Below are positions 12,630 through 21,599 of a stretch of DNA of 64,000 nucleotides, one piece after another (position 1 is the stretch's first letter; each line of letters begins with the position of its first letter). Location of the stretch: assembly GCA_027064135.1 (NCBI GenBank), contig JAMOQG010000019.1:96571-160570 (forward strand), given 5' to 3'. The notes beneath the pieces were generated by a model that was not told the DNA's origin, searched no databases, and saw only the letters and a program-made list of their open reading frames with translations. The position numbers and the translations under genes were made by a program. The DNA is from Peptostreptococcaceae bacterium (GTDB lineage: Bacteria; Bacillota; Clostridia; Peptostreptococcales; Acidaminobacteraceae).

Positions 12630-14648
12630 ATGAAAAAATCTAAAATAATTGTTTTTACTATTGTATTGTTAAGTCTTGTTATGCCGAATTGTGTATTTGC
12701 CAGTTCTAATGATGAGGTTAAATTTATAGATAGTAATTTAGAAAAAGGAATTAGAGAAAAATTAAATATTGAAAATGGTGTTCTTACAGAAAACAATCTT
12801 TTTTCAATTACAGAACTTAATTTAAGAAATAAAAATATTTCTGATATTTCTGGGATTGAGCATTTGAAAAATCTTAGAAAATTGGATTTAAGTATAAATA
12901 AAATAGAAAAGATTGATGAGCTTAAGTCACTTTCTAAGTTGAAAGAACTTAGTTTGTATCATAATGAAATTGAAGATATTAATGCTTTAAAGGATTTGAA
13001 AAATTTAGAGGAATTAAATTTAAATGATAATAAAATTTTAGACATCTATCCTATTGATCAATTAAAGAATTTAAAGAGAGTTTTTTTAGATAAAAATTAT
13101 ATTAGAGATTTAAAAGCTTTTAAAAACTTAAATGGTATCGAGATGCTTTCGCTTTCAAATAATGAAATTGATGATATTGAAGAGCTAAAGTATATTTATA
13201 ATGTTGAAATGTTATATTTAAATAACAATATGATTTCTGATGTTTCAGTGCTTAAAAGGTTTCCAAAACTTGTGAAACTTGAAATTGATAATAATAAAAT
13301 TGAGAGTATTTCAGATATTCTAAAATTAAAAAAACTTGAAAATTTATCAATTAATAAGAATCCAATAGAAAATGTCAGTGAACTTTCAAAATGTAAGAAT
13401 TTAGAAACTGTATATTATGGGCAACAAAAAATTACTAATTTATTTAATTTAAATGATATTGTTAATGATTTTGATAAAGAGGTCATATTCAAAGATAGAA
13501 ATTTGGAAAAAGCAATTAGAGATGAGATTGAAATATATGAAGAAAAACTTTATAAAAGAGATTTGCTTGATATATATAGTTTGAATTTGTGGAATAAAAA
13601 TATTAAATTTTTAGATGGTATAGAAAATTGTGAAAATCTGCAAGTGTTAAAATTAGGTAAGAACAATATTATTAGTTTGAAACCAATTGAAAAACTTAGT
13701 GAATTAACTAATTTATATTTATATAAAAATCATATATCTAATTTAAGTAATATTAATGGATTAACAAATTTAAGAACTTTAATGATAATTGATTGTGGAC
13801 TTTCTGAAATAAATGGAGTAGAAAATCTAACAGATCTTGAAACGTTATATATTAAATCAAATAATGTAAGTGATATTAATTTGATTAGTGGTCTTTATAA
13901 TCTTGAAAGTTTAAATTTATCTGATAATAACATTGGAAATATTGATTCAATTGGATATTTATATAAATTAGATAACTTAGATATATCAGGAAATGAGATA
14001 AAAGATTTATCACCAATCGGAAGTTTAAATGAACTTACTGAAATAACTTTTAGTGATAATAAAATTTCAACTTTAAAATCTTTATCAAAAAATTTATCTC
14101 TTAAATGGATAATAGGCAGAAAAAATGAGTTAAAGAATTTAGATGGTCTTGATAGTTTGTTTAATCTTGAAAAAGTAATAGTAGATAATAATAATATTAA
14201 CGATATTAAGGGGATTAGAAATTCAAAAGATATTGAAGAATTAAGCTTTTACAAGAATGATATAAGCGATATAAAAACTCTTTATTTATTACCTTATCTA
14301 AGGAAACTAAATTTATATGATAATGAAGTGAGCGATTTAACACCGCTAAAAGAATCAGTCTATTTAGAGAAGTTATTACTTGATAAAAATATGATTAAAG
14401 ACATTTCACCGTTAAAAGATCTTAATGGTCTTTCTACATTGTCGCTTGGGGATAATGATATTAATGACATTTCTAGTTTAAAAAATTTATTTTATTTAGA
14501 ATCTTTTGATATCAGTTATAATAATATAAGAAATATTGAAGTTTTAAAAAGATACCCGTATTTAAAAGATGTAAATGTTAAAGATAATCATATTTCATCA
14601 AGTTATATTCATTCTTTAGTTGACGATAGTGTTGATATTACAAATTAA
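12630..14648 (+). CDS. secreted leucine-rich-repeat protein (internalin/SDS22-type)
   Basis: 672 residues. A signal peptide (about 1-24, cleavage after VFA) leads into roughly 26 LRRs of 22 residues with the L..L.L..N.I.DI..L..L pattern. The protein is two similar halves. Each begins with an N-cap containing a NLEKxIR motif: FIDSNLEKGIREKLN near residue 33 and FKDRNLEKAIRDEI near residue 290. About 10 repeats follow the first cap and 16 the second. No LPXTG motif, SH3, SLH or other anchor is seen, so it is probably secreted or held by the neighbouring Pip protein. Likely co-transcribed with Pip. Ligand unknown. Confidence 0.87.
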   Translation: MKKSKIIVFTIVLLSLVMPNCVFASSNDEVKFIDSNLEKGIREKLNIENGVLTENNLFSITELNLRNKNISDISGIEHLKNLRKLDLSINKIEKIDELKSLSKLKELSLYHNEIEDINALKDLKNLEELNLNDNKILDIYPIDQLKNLKRVFLDKNYIRDLKAFKNLNGIEMLSLSNNEIDDIEELKYIYNVEMLYLNNNMISDVSVLKRFPKLVKLEIDNNKIESISDILKLKKLENLSINKNPIENVSELSKCKNLETVYYGQQKITNLFNLNDIVNDFDKEVIFKDRNLEKAIRDEIEIYEEKLYKRDLLDIYSLNLWNKNIKFLDGIENCENLQVLKLGKNNIISLKPIEKLSELTNLYLYKNHISNLSNINGLTNLRTLMIIDCGLSEINGVENLTDLETLYIKSNNVSDINLISGLYNLESLNLSDNNIGNIDSIGYLYKLDNLDISGNEIKDLSPIGSLNELTEITFSDNKISTLKSLSKNLSLKWIIGRKNELKNLDGLDSLFNLEKVIVDNNNINDIKGIRNSKDIEELSFYKNDISDIKTLYLLPYLRKLNLYDNEVSDLTPLKESVYLEKLLLDKNMIKDISPLKDLNGLSTLSLGDNDINDISSLKNLFYLESFDISYNNIRNIEVLKRYPYLKDVNVKDNHISSSYIHSLVDDSVDITN

Positions 14649-14650
14649 CA

Positions 14651-14673
14651 GGAGGGCATAGCCTTCCTTTTTT
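14651..14673 (+). terminator. terminator after the LRR gene
   Basis: GGAGGGC (14651-14657), loop ATA, GCCTTCC (14661-14667) pair over 7 positions with one G-U, followed by six T. Confidence 0.85.
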
Positions 14674-14692
14674 GTAAAATATAAAAAAATAT

Positions 14693-14722
14693 TTGTTAAA
14701 TAATGGATTCTTTTATTATAAT
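14693..14722 (+). promoter_or_regulatory. promoter of the TetR-family gene
   Basis: TTGTTA (14693-14698), 18-nt spacer, TATAAT (14717-14722), 22 nt before the ATG. No TGAC-N5-GTCA palindrome is seen here, so autoregulation through that site is not indicated. Confidence 0.6.
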
Positions 14723-14743
14723 ATTACATAGAGAGGTGTTAAA

Positions 14744-15334
14744 ATGTCTAAAATCGATGGTAATAAAGAAAAAAAAGAACGTGCAATTTATTCTGCAGCA
14801 TATAAATTATTTACTGAAATTGGTATTAATAATGTCACTGTAAGCAATATTACTAAACAAGCTGGTGTAGCTAAGGGAACTTTTTATTTATATTTTAAAG
14901 ATAAATATAGTTTAATGGATAAAATAATAGTTAAGAAGAGTTTTGAGTTATTATTAGAAGCGTATAATATTACGAAGGATAAAGAATTTTATGATTATAA
15001 TGAAAGAGTAATATTTTTTATAGATTTTATTGTAGATTCCTTAAAGGAAAATAGAGTTCTTCTTAAATTACTTCATAAAAATCTTTCTTGGGGAATGTTT
15101 AACCAAGCTGTTGATAATAAAATGATTACAAAAATTATTAATGAACTTATACATGAGTTATATGGTGACAAAATAGATAACAAAATGAGTGAATTAAATT
15201 TTTATAGAACTTTGTTTATGATTATAGAATTAACTTCATCTGTGTGTTATCATTCTATCATTGAAGAAAAACCTGCAAAAATTGATGAAATGAAACCGTT
15301 ATTATTAAATGTGATAAAAAAAATATTGTTATAA
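14744..15334 (+). CDS. TetR/AcrR-family transcriptional regulator
   Basis: 196 residues, typical size. The N-terminal helix-turn-helix is clear (FTEIGINNVTVSNITKQAG, then VAKGTFYLYFKDKYSLMDK); the ligand domain is divergent, as usual for the family. It sits just after the Pip-LRR genes, and paired TGAC-N5-GTCA palindromes lie on the Pip promoter, so repression of that unit is the natural hypothesis. GAGAGGTG ribosome site before the ATG. Confidence 0.9.
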   Translation: MSKIDGNKEKKERAIYSAAYKLFTEIGINNVTVSNITKQAGVAKGTFYLYFKDKYSLMDKIIVKKSFELLLEAYNITKDKEFYDYNERVIFFIDFIVDSLKENRVLLKLLHKNLSWGMFNQAVDNKMITKIINELIHELYGDKIDNKMSELNFYRTLFMIIELTSSVCYHSIIEEKPAKIDEMKPLLLNVIKKILL

Positions 15335-15396
15335 TTTTGAAATAGTTAAATCATTTTAAAATTTTATGAAATAAAAATTGCATTTATCTGAAAATT

Positions 15397-15420
15397 CATC
15401 GGTTTTTGCCGGTGTTTTTT
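15397..15420 (+). terminator. terminator after the TetR gene
   Basis: CATCGG (15397-15402) pairs with CCGGTG (15409-15414), one T-G wobble, 6-nt loop, then six T. The 15335-15627 interval otherwise holds a cre-like site and the opp promoter. Confidence 0.75.
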
Positions 15421-15429
15421 GTGTATTTA

Positions 15430-15443
15430 TGATAACGTTTTCA
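15430..15443 (-). promoter_or_regulatory. CcpA cre-like site upstream of the opp operon
   Basis: Read on the minus strand the site is TGAAAACGTTATCA, which fits the CcpA consensus TGWAANCGNTNWCA at every position. It lies about 100 bp upstream of the opp promoter, a placement more usual for activation or for control of an upstream start than for simple blocking. Confidence 0.55.
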
Positions 15444-15518
15444 ATGGTGTAAAATGCTTTGATTTCAATGCTTTTTAATGGTATTACGAAAAGTTAATAT
15501 CTGTATGGTGTTTATATA

Positions 15519-15547
15519 TTGAAAAAAAATGCGTTATGCGCTAAAAT
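15519..15547 (+). promoter_or_regulatory. promoter of the opp operon
   Basis: TTGAAA (15519-15524), 17-nt spacer, TAAAAT (15542-15547). The predicted leader to the oppB ATG is about 75 nt. Confidence 0.6.
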
Positions 15548-15627
15548 AATTGTATATTAAAGAGTGGAAAAATGAATTATTATTGTTTTCACTTGTAATA
15601 TTCATAATATTGGGAGGAGATTTATTA

Positions 15628-16548
15628 ATGGGGAATTATTTAGTAAAAAGATTATTATCAATGGTAATAACACTTTGGTTTGTTATTACTATTACTTTTT
15701 TTCTAATGCATGCAATCCCTGGTGGACCTTTTGTAAGAGAAAAAGAATTACCACCAGAAGTAATTGAGGCATTAAATGAAAAGTATCATTTAGATGATCC
15801 ATTGTATGTTCAATACTTTGATTATTTAAAGGGTGTTGTTACATTTGATATGGGACCTTCATTCAAAATGACAGGTGTAGAAGTAACAGATTTAATTAAA
15901 AAAGGATTTCCAGTTTCAGCGAAAATGGGAGGTTTAGCGGTATTATTTGTTTTACTTTTAGGTGTTCCTATAGGAATTATTTCAGCTTTAAAACAAAATT
16001 CGTGGATTGACTATATTGTAACGATTATTGCTACGATTGGTGTAGCTGTTCCGGGATTTGTTGTTGCTACGATATATATTTATATATTTAGCTCCAAGTT
16101 GGCTCTTGTTCCATCTTTTGGATTAGAATCAGCTAAAGGTTATATAGGACCTGTATTGGCGTTAGCTTTTTTCTCACTAGCATTTGTTATGAGACTTATG
16201 AGATCTAGTATGTTAGAAGTTCTTGGTGAAGATTATATTAGAACTGCTCGTGCAAAAGGATTACCAGAATTTATAGTAATTTATAAACATGCACTTAAAA
16301 ATGCAATAATCCCAGTTATTACTTATGTTGGGCCAATGATTGCGTCAGTAATGACAGGCTCATTCGTAATTGAAAAAATATTTGCTATTCCAGGAATGGG
16401 AAAATATTTTGTTGAATCAGTAGGGAATAGAGATTATACGGTTTTAATGGGTACTACAGTATTTTATGCGGCGTTAGTTATAGTAGCGATATTAGTTGTT
16501 GATGTTGCGTATGGAATGATTGATCCAAGAATTAAACTAGGAGATTAG
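15628..16548 (+). CDS. oligopeptide/dipeptide ABC transporter permease (OppB/DppB-type)
   Basis: 306 residues from ATG 15628, chosen because GGGAGGAG (15612-15619) precedes it; the longer frame has no ribosome site. About six membrane helices, starting with YLVKRLLSMVITLWFVITIT and the family-typical FFLMHAIPGGPF. The EAA loop is EDYIRTARAKGLPEFIVIYKHALKNA (split here as two conserved halves), with downstream GSFVIEKIFAIPGMG. First gene of a BCDF operon with oppA following on its own promoter. Confidence 0.93.
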   Translation: MGNYLVKRLLSMVITLWFVITITFFLMHAIPGGPFVREKELPPEVIEALNEKYHLDDPLYVQYFDYLKGVVTFDMGPSFKMTGVEVTDLIKKGFPVSAKMGGLAVLFVLLLGVPIGIISALKQNSWIDYIVTIIATIGVAVPGFVVATIYIYIFSSKLALVPSFGLESAKGYIGPVLALAFFSLAFVMRLMRSSMLEVLGEDYIRTARAKGLPEFIVIYKHALKNAIIPVITYVGPMIASVMTGSFVIEKIFAIPGMGKYFVESVGNRDYTVLMGTTVFYAALVIVAILVVDVAYGMIDPRIKLGD

Positions 16549-16557
16549 GAGGGAAAT

Positions 16558-17766
16558 ATGAGTAATAAAAATATCTCTCCGGAATTATGGGAGAAAGTAG
16601 AAGTACATGCAAGTAGATCTGAAGAAATAACTAGAAAAAGTTTAACGTATTGGCAAGATGCTTGGAGAAGATTAAAGCAAAATAAACTTTCAATGTTAGG
16701 ACTTGCTTTAATAATAATTATGATTATGTTTGCATCGTTTGGTTCTATGTTTACTGAATGGGATTATTCAAGTCAAACATTGAAAAATGCAAATTTACCT
16801 CCTAAAATGGATGTTGTAAAATTGCCTAACGATGTATATGGATTTGTACATCGTGAATATACATTGTTCGAAGTAGATGAGACAGGACACATAATTGATA
16901 GATTAGAACCTACAAATTCAATGTTAGATATTATGCAAAATAAAAGACGTATCTATGAAATAAATGGAGAAGAGGTAGTTTTAGATTTTTCATTTATATC
17001 AGACGCTAAAAAAGAAGGCAAAATTGCTGAAAAAGGGTTTGAATTAACAGTAAATGGAGAAGAATTAAAAACTGTAAAAAGTCTTTGGAATAAAACTTAT
17101 TTATTTGGTAGTGATGATTTAGGAAGAGATTTATTTGCTAGAGTTAGATATGGAGCAACGATTTCGTTACTTATTGCTTTAGTTGCAACATTAGTTCAAT
17201 TCTTTGTTGGCGTATTTTATGGTGCTATTGCAGGTTATGCTGGTGGAAGTGTTGATATGATAATGATGCGTATTGTAGATGTAATTGCAACTGTGCCTTT
17301 ATTATTATATGTAATTTTACTGATGGTTGTTATTGGCCCTGGACTTAAAACTATCATATTAGCGATGGGTATTATTTATTGGGTTGGAATGGCTAGAATT
17401 GTAAGAGGCGAAATTTTAAGTTTGAAAGAACAAGAATTTGTAATGGCTGCTAAAACTTTAGGTGCAAGTACTTGGAGAATTATTGCAAGACATTTAGTAC
17501 CAAATGCATTGGGACCAATTATTGTATCTTTAGCAATGATGATTCCAAGTGCGATATTTACAGAAGCTTTTTTAAGTTTTATTGGATTAGGTGTACCTGC
17601 TCCTATGGCTTCATGGGGAACTTTAGCGAATGATGCTGTTAAGGCTTTAAGATCGTATCCGTTCCAGTTATTATGGCCATCTTTAGCAATTAGCATTACA
17701 GTATTGTCATTTAACTTTTTCGGTGATGGGTTAAGAAATGCGCTGGATCCAAAATTACGAAGATAG
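16558..17766 (+). CDS. oligopeptide/dipeptide ABC transporter permease (OppC/DppC-type)
   Basis: 402 residues. The N-terminal cytoplasmic segment and first membrane helix (about 42-62) are followed by an about 110-residue soluble insert (about 70-180, with PKMDVVKLPNDVYGFVHREY) before the usual five-helix permease core. That makes it longer than a classical OppC (about 300). Core motifs: FGSDDLGRDLFARVRYGA and the EAA loop MAAKTLGASTWRIIARHLVP. GGAGGG ribosome site; 9 nt after oppB. Confidence 0.92.
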   Translation: MSNKNISPELWEKVEVHASRSEEITRKSLTYWQDAWRRLKQNKLSMLGLALIIIMIMFASFGSMFTEWDYSSQTLKNANLPPKMDVVKLPNDVYGFVHREYTLFEVDETGHIIDRLEPTNSMLDIMQNKRRIYEINGEEVVLDFSFISDAKKEGKIAEKGFELTVNGEELKTVKSLWNKTYLFGSDDLGRDLFARVRYGATISLLIALVATLVQFFVGVFYGAIAGYAGGSVDMIMMRIVDVIATVPLLLYVILLMVVIGPGLKTIILAMGIIYWVGMARIVRGEILSLKEQEFVMAAKTLGASTWRIIARHLVPNALGPIIVSLAMMIPSAIFTEAFLSFIGLGVPAPMASWGTLANDAVKALRSYPFQLLWPSLAISITVLSFNFFGDGLRNALDPKLRR

Positions 17767-17780
17767 AAAGGGGTACTAAA

Positions 17781-18809
17781 TTGAAAGAAAAAATAATAGA
17801 AGTAAATAATTTACAAACTTCATTCTATACTCATTTGGGAGAAGTGCAGGCTGTTAGAGGTGTTAGCTTTAATGTTGCAAAAGGAGAAGTTTTAGGAATA
17901 GTAGGTGAATCAGGTAGTGGTAAAAGTGTAACTTCAATGTCGATAATGAAGCTCGTATCATATCCTGGTAAGATTAAAAGTGGTGAAATATTATTTAGAG
18001 GTGAAGATTTAGCTAAAAAAACTGATAAAGAAATGTTAAGCGTTCGTGGAGATAAAATTTCAATGATTTTCCAAGACCCGATGACATCTTTAAATCCCGT
18101 TTATACAATAGGAAATCAGATTATTGAAGCTATTATTAGACATCAGAATGTTGGTAAAGATGAAGCGAGAGAAAAAGCTATAGAGATGCTAAAACTTGTT
18201 GGTATTCCATCACCTGAAGAAAGAATTGACAATTATCCTCACGAATTTAGTGGTGGCATGAGACAAAGAGCAATGATTGCAATTGCACTTTCATGTGAAC
18301 CTGATTTGTTGATTGCTGATGAGCCAACAACTGCACTTGATGTAACTATTCAAGCTCAAATTATGGAGTTATTAAAAGAATTAAAAAATAAAGTTGATAC
18401 ATCAATTATATTGATTACACATGATTTAGGTGTTGTTGCTGATACTTGTGACAAAATAATTGTAATGTATGGTGGGCTTGTAATGGAAAGAGGATCTGCT
18501 CAAGAAATATTTTATACTCCAAAACATCCATATACAATGGGACTTATGAAATCTATTCCTAGATTGGATGCTGGAGATGATGGAAGATTGATTCCAATTC
18601 CTGGAACACCGCCGGATTTAATTAAGCCTCCAACTGGATGCCCTTTTTCTGCAAGATGTCCTTATGCAATGAAAATTTGTACTCAGGAAATGCCAGGATA
18701 TACAAAATTTGGAGAAGGTAATGAAGCTGCATGTTGGTTGTTGCATAAAGATGCTCCGGAAGTGGAAGTTGATACTGGTGTAGTTAGAGGTGATGTAAAT
18801 GCAAAATAA
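17781..18809 (+). CDS. oligopeptide ABC transporter ATP-binding protein (OppD/DppD-type)
   Basis: 342 residues with a TTG start behind GAAAGGGG. Walker A GESGSGKS (about 42-49), Q-loop FQDPMTSLNP, signature FSGGMRQRAMIAIAL, Walker B LLIADEPTTALD and H-loop ITHDLG. The C-terminal oligopeptide-transporter domain carries GTPPDLIKPPTGCPFSARC with four clustered cysteines. It powers peptide import together with the OppF-type partner, whose start overlaps its end by 11 nt. Confidence 0.94.
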   Translation: MKEKIIEVNNLQTSFYTHLGEVQAVRGVSFNVAKGEVLGIVGESGSGKSVTSMSIMKLVSYPGKIKSGEILFRGEDLAKKTDKEMLSVRGDKISMIFQDPMTSLNPVYTIGNQIIEAIIRHQNVGKDEAREKAIEMLKLVGIPSPEERIDNYPHEFSGGMRQRAMIAIALSCEPDLLIADEPTTALDVTIQAQIMELLKELKNKVDTSIILITHDLGVVADTCDKIIVMYGGLVMERGSAQEIFYTPKHPYTMGLMKSIPRLDAGDDGRLIPIPGTPPDLIKPPTGCPFSARCPYAMKICTQEMPGYTKFGEGNEAACWLLHKDAPEVEVDTGVVRGDVNAK

Positions 18810-19797
18810 AGAAGTTTTATTAGAAGTAAAAGGTTTGAAAAAATATTTCCCTATAAAACATGGTTTTTTAGGTAGAAAAACTAAGTATGTTAAAGCTGTA
18901 GATGGAATTGATTTTAAAGTATATAAAGGTGAAACGCTTGGTTTAGTTGGAGAATCCGGTTGTGGTAAATCTACTACTGGAAGAACAATAATTAGATTAT
19001 ATGATGTTACTGAAGGAGAAGTTATATTTGATGGAACAGATATTAGTGATCTTTCTCAAAGAGAACTTTTGCCTTTCAGAAAAAAAATGCAAATGATTTT
19101 CCAAGATCCGTATGCATCATTAAATACTAGAATGACAGTTGCTGATATTATTGGGGAGCCTTTAGATATTCATGGGATCGCTAGCGGAGAAGCAAGAAAA
19201 AATAGAATTAATGAACTTTTAAAAACTGTTGGATTAACTACTGATCATGCGAGCAGATATCCACATGAATTTAGTGGTGGACAAAGACAAAGAATTGGTA
19301 TTGCAAGAGCACTAGCTGTAAATCCTGAATTTATAATTTGTGATGAACCTATTTCTGCACTTGATGTATCTATTCAAGCTCAAGTAGTAAATATGCTTGA
19401 TGATTTACAAAAAAATATGGGATTAACGTATTTATTTATTGCGCATGATTTGTCAATGGTTAAATATATTTCTGATAGAATTGCTGTAATGTATTTGGGA
19501 AAAATTGTTGAAATTGGTGAAGCAGATAGATTATATAATCATCCTGAACATCCTTATACTCAAGCCTTATTATCAGCTGTTCCAATTCCAGATCCTGATT
19601 TAACTCGTGAGCTTGCGAAGGATAGAGTAATATTAGAAGGTGACGTTCCAAGTCCATTAAATCCACCTTCTGGATGTAGATTTAGAACTAGATGTCAATA
19701 TGCAAAGCCAATTTGTTCTGAAGAAATGCCAGAGTTGCAAGATATAGGTGGTGAACATCAAGTAGCATGTCATTTCACTGGCAAACTTATTAAATAA
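18799..19797 (+). CDS. oligopeptide ABC transporter ATP-binding protein (OppF/DppF-type)
   Basis: 332 residues. Walker A GESGCGKSTTGR, Q-loop FQDPYASLNTRM, signature FSGGQRQRIGIARALAV, Walker B FIICDEPISALD, H-loop IAHDLSM, then the C-terminal conserved region with GCRFRTRCQYAKPIC. Starts inside the end of the OppD gene (11-nt overlap), implying coupled translation. The N-terminal GFLGRKTKYVKAVDGIDF is typical of OppF. Confidence 0.94.
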   Translation: MQNKEVLLEVKGLKKYFPIKHGFLGRKTKYVKAVDGIDFKVYKGETLGLVGESGCGKSTTGRTIIRLYDVTEGEVIFDGTDISDLSQRELLPFRKKMQMIFQDPYASLNTRMTVADIIGEPLDIHGIASGEARKNRINELLKTVGLTTDHASRYPHEFSGGQRQRIGIARALAVNPEFIICDEPISALDVSIQAQVVNMLDDLQKNMGLTYLFIAHDLSMVKYISDRIAVMYLGKIVEIGEADRLYNHPEHPYTQALLSAVPIPDPDLTRELAKDRVILEGDVPSPLNPPSGCRFRTRCQYAKPICSEEMPELQDIGGEHQVACHFTGKLIK

Positions 19798-19813
19798 ACG
19801 TAACATTTAAAAT

Positions 19814-19842
19814 TTGTAAAAGAATTAAAAATATATTATAAT
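19814..19842 (+). promoter_or_regulatory. promoter of oppA
   Basis: TTGTAA (19814-19819), 17-nt spacer, TATAAT (19837-19842). This gives the binding-protein gene its own start, consistent with the usual higher expression of the binding protein. Confidence 0.65.
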
Positions 19843-19854
19843 TAACTCGTAGAT

Positions 19855-19878
19855 ATTAAGAAAAATTAATTTCTTAAT
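19855..19878 (+). promoter_or_regulatory. 5'-UTR hairpin of oppA
   Basis: ATTAAGAAA and TTTCTTAAT form a 9-bp hairpin with a 6-nt loop close to the expected mRNA 5' end. It has no T run, so it is more likely an mRNA stabiliser or regulatory hairpin than a terminator. Confidence 0.4.
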
Positions 19879-19912
19879 TATTATATAAGAGAGAAAAATG
19901 GAGGGGATTTTA

Positions 19913-21550
19913 TTGTTTAAAAGAAGTATTTCGTTAATGTTAGTATTATTATTGGTAGTAGCTTCATTCGCAGGTTGTTCAAAACCAGCTGAAGAGCCAG
20001 CACCAGTAGAACCAACTGCAACAACTGAGCCAGCACCAGCAGAACCTGCTGTAGAGCCAGCTCAAGAAGAAAGTGTTTTACATTGGAACGTTGGAGCAGA
20101 TCCAAAAACATTAGACCCAGGTTTAAATGCAGCTAGTGATGGTGGAAATGTTATTAATAACACTTTTGAAGGTTTAACAAGAGAAATTGATGGTGAATTG
20201 ACACCAGCAATGGCAGAAAGTTGGGATGTATCTGAAGATCAAACTACTTACACTTTCCATATTAGAGAAGGCGTAAAATGGTCTGATGGACAAGCTTTAA
20301 CAGCTAATGATTTTGAATATGCTTGGTCAAGAGTAATTGATCCTGCTACTGCTTCAGAATACTCATGGATTTTTGATGCTGCTAACGTAGATTCTTTTGA
20401 AGCTACTGATGAAGCTACATTCGTTGTTAACTTAAAGACACCAACTCCTTGGTTCTTAGGATTAACTACTTTCTACTCATTCTTCCCAGTAAGAGAAGAT
20501 ATGGTAAACGCAAAAGCTGACGGATTATGGGCAAAAGATGGTTCTTTAGCAATATCTAATGGACCTTTCACATTATCTGAATATGAAACAGGCGACAAAT
20601 TAGTATTAGTTAAAAATGATAATTATTGGAGAGCTGATGAAGTTAAGTTAGACAAAATCGTTGGAAGAATGATTGTTGAAGCTTCTACTGCATTAACTGC
20701 TTACCAAGGTGGAGAATTAGATATTAATTCTAATATTCCTAGTGCTGAAATACCAGGATTAATTGCTGAAGATCCAACATTTATGATTTTCCCAATGTTA
20801 GGAACTTACTACTATAGTTTCAATACATCAGTTCCTCCTTTAGATAATGTAGATGTAAGAAGAGCATTAACATTAGCTATCGATAGAAAAGCAATTGTTG
20901 AAACTGTAACTAAAGGTGGACAGTTACCTGCATCAACTATGATTCCAGGAGCGATTTTAGACGCTGAAGGTAATGTGTTTAATGAAATGACTGGAGACTA
21001 CGGAATTTCTGCAACTGCAAACGTTGAAGAAGCAAAAGCATTATTAGCTAAAGCTGGATATCCAAATGGTGAAGGATTCCCTAACTTTGAATTGTTATAC
21101 AACACTTCTGAAGGACACCAAAAAATTGCTGAAGCACTTCAAGAAATGTGGAAAACTAACTTAAATATTGATGTTACATTAGCTAACCAAGAATGGGCTG
21201 TATTCCAAGATACTAGAACTCAAGGCAATTTCCAAATTGCTAGAGAAGGTTGGATTGGAGATTATACAGATCCATTAACATTCTTAGATATGTTTAGAAC
21301 TGGTGGAGTTATGAATCATACTCAATGGGGTAGCGATGAATATGATCAGATATTAGACGATTCTATGATGGCTAAAGGTCAAGAAAGATTTGAGATGTTA
21401 TTTAAAGCGGACAAAATTTTAATGGATGCTGCTGTTGTAATGCCAGTTTATTACTACACTGACATAATGATGGTTGCTGACAAAGTACAAGGTTGGGAAT
21501 TAACAGGATTAAGTACTTACTACTTCGGAAGAACTGAAATAGTAGAATAA
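19913..21550 (+). CDS. oligopeptide ABC transporter substrate-binding lipoprotein (OppA-type)
   Basis: 545 residues from TTG 19913, behind ATGGAGGGG (the in-frame ATG at 19898 is part of the ribosome site). The lipoprotein signal ends in ASFAGC, so Cys is the lipidated residue. A Pro/Ala/Glu linker (about 25-54) tethers the SBP_bac_5 domain, whose motifs include LHWNVGADPKTLDPG, GLTREIDGELTPAMAESW and YTFHIREGVKWSDGQ. Family 5 peptide-binding protein partnering the opp permease and ATPases upstream. Richer in C and in Ala/Pro codons than its neighbours, as expected for a highly expressed gene. Confidence 0.94.
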   Translation: MFKRSISLMLVLLLVVASFAGCSKPAEEPAPVEPTATTEPAPAEPAVEPAQEESVLHWNVGADPKTLDPGLNAASDGGNVINNTFEGLTREIDGELTPAMAESWDVSEDQTTYTFHIREGVKWSDGQALTANDFEYAWSRVIDPATASEYSWIFDAANVDSFEATDEATFVVNLKTPTPWFLGLTTFYSFFPVREDMVNAKADGLWAKDGSLAISNGPFTLSEYETGDKLVLVKNDNYWRADEVKLDKIVGRMIVEASTALTAYQGGELDINSNIPSAEIPGLIAEDPTFMIFPMLGTYYYSFNTSVPPLDNVDVRRALTLAIDRKAIVETVTKGGQLPASTMIPGAILDAEGNVFNEMTGDYGISATANVEEAKALLAKAGYPNGEGFPNFELLYNTSEGHQKIAEALQEMWKTNLNIDVTLANQEWAVFQDTRTQGNFQIAREGWIGDYTDPLTFLDMFRTGGVMNHTQWGSDEYDQILDDSMMAKGQERFEMLFKADKILMDAAVVMPVYYYTDIMMVADKVQGWELTGLSTYYFGRTEIVE

Positions 21551-21564
21551 TAATTTTGATAAAG

Positions 21565-21597
21565 GAAGTGGAGAGTTAATCTCTACTTCTTTTTTTA
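21565..21597 (+). terminator. terminator after oppA
   Basis: GAAGTGGAG (21565-21573) and CTCTACTTC (21581-21589) pair over 9 positions with one wobble, followed by eight T. Confidence 0.85.
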
Positions 21598-21599
21598 TT

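Noticed and set aside
19460-19666. Minus-strand ORF inside the OppF gene
   Set aside because: Low-complexity Leu/Gln/Tyr translation is the shadow of the sense gene.
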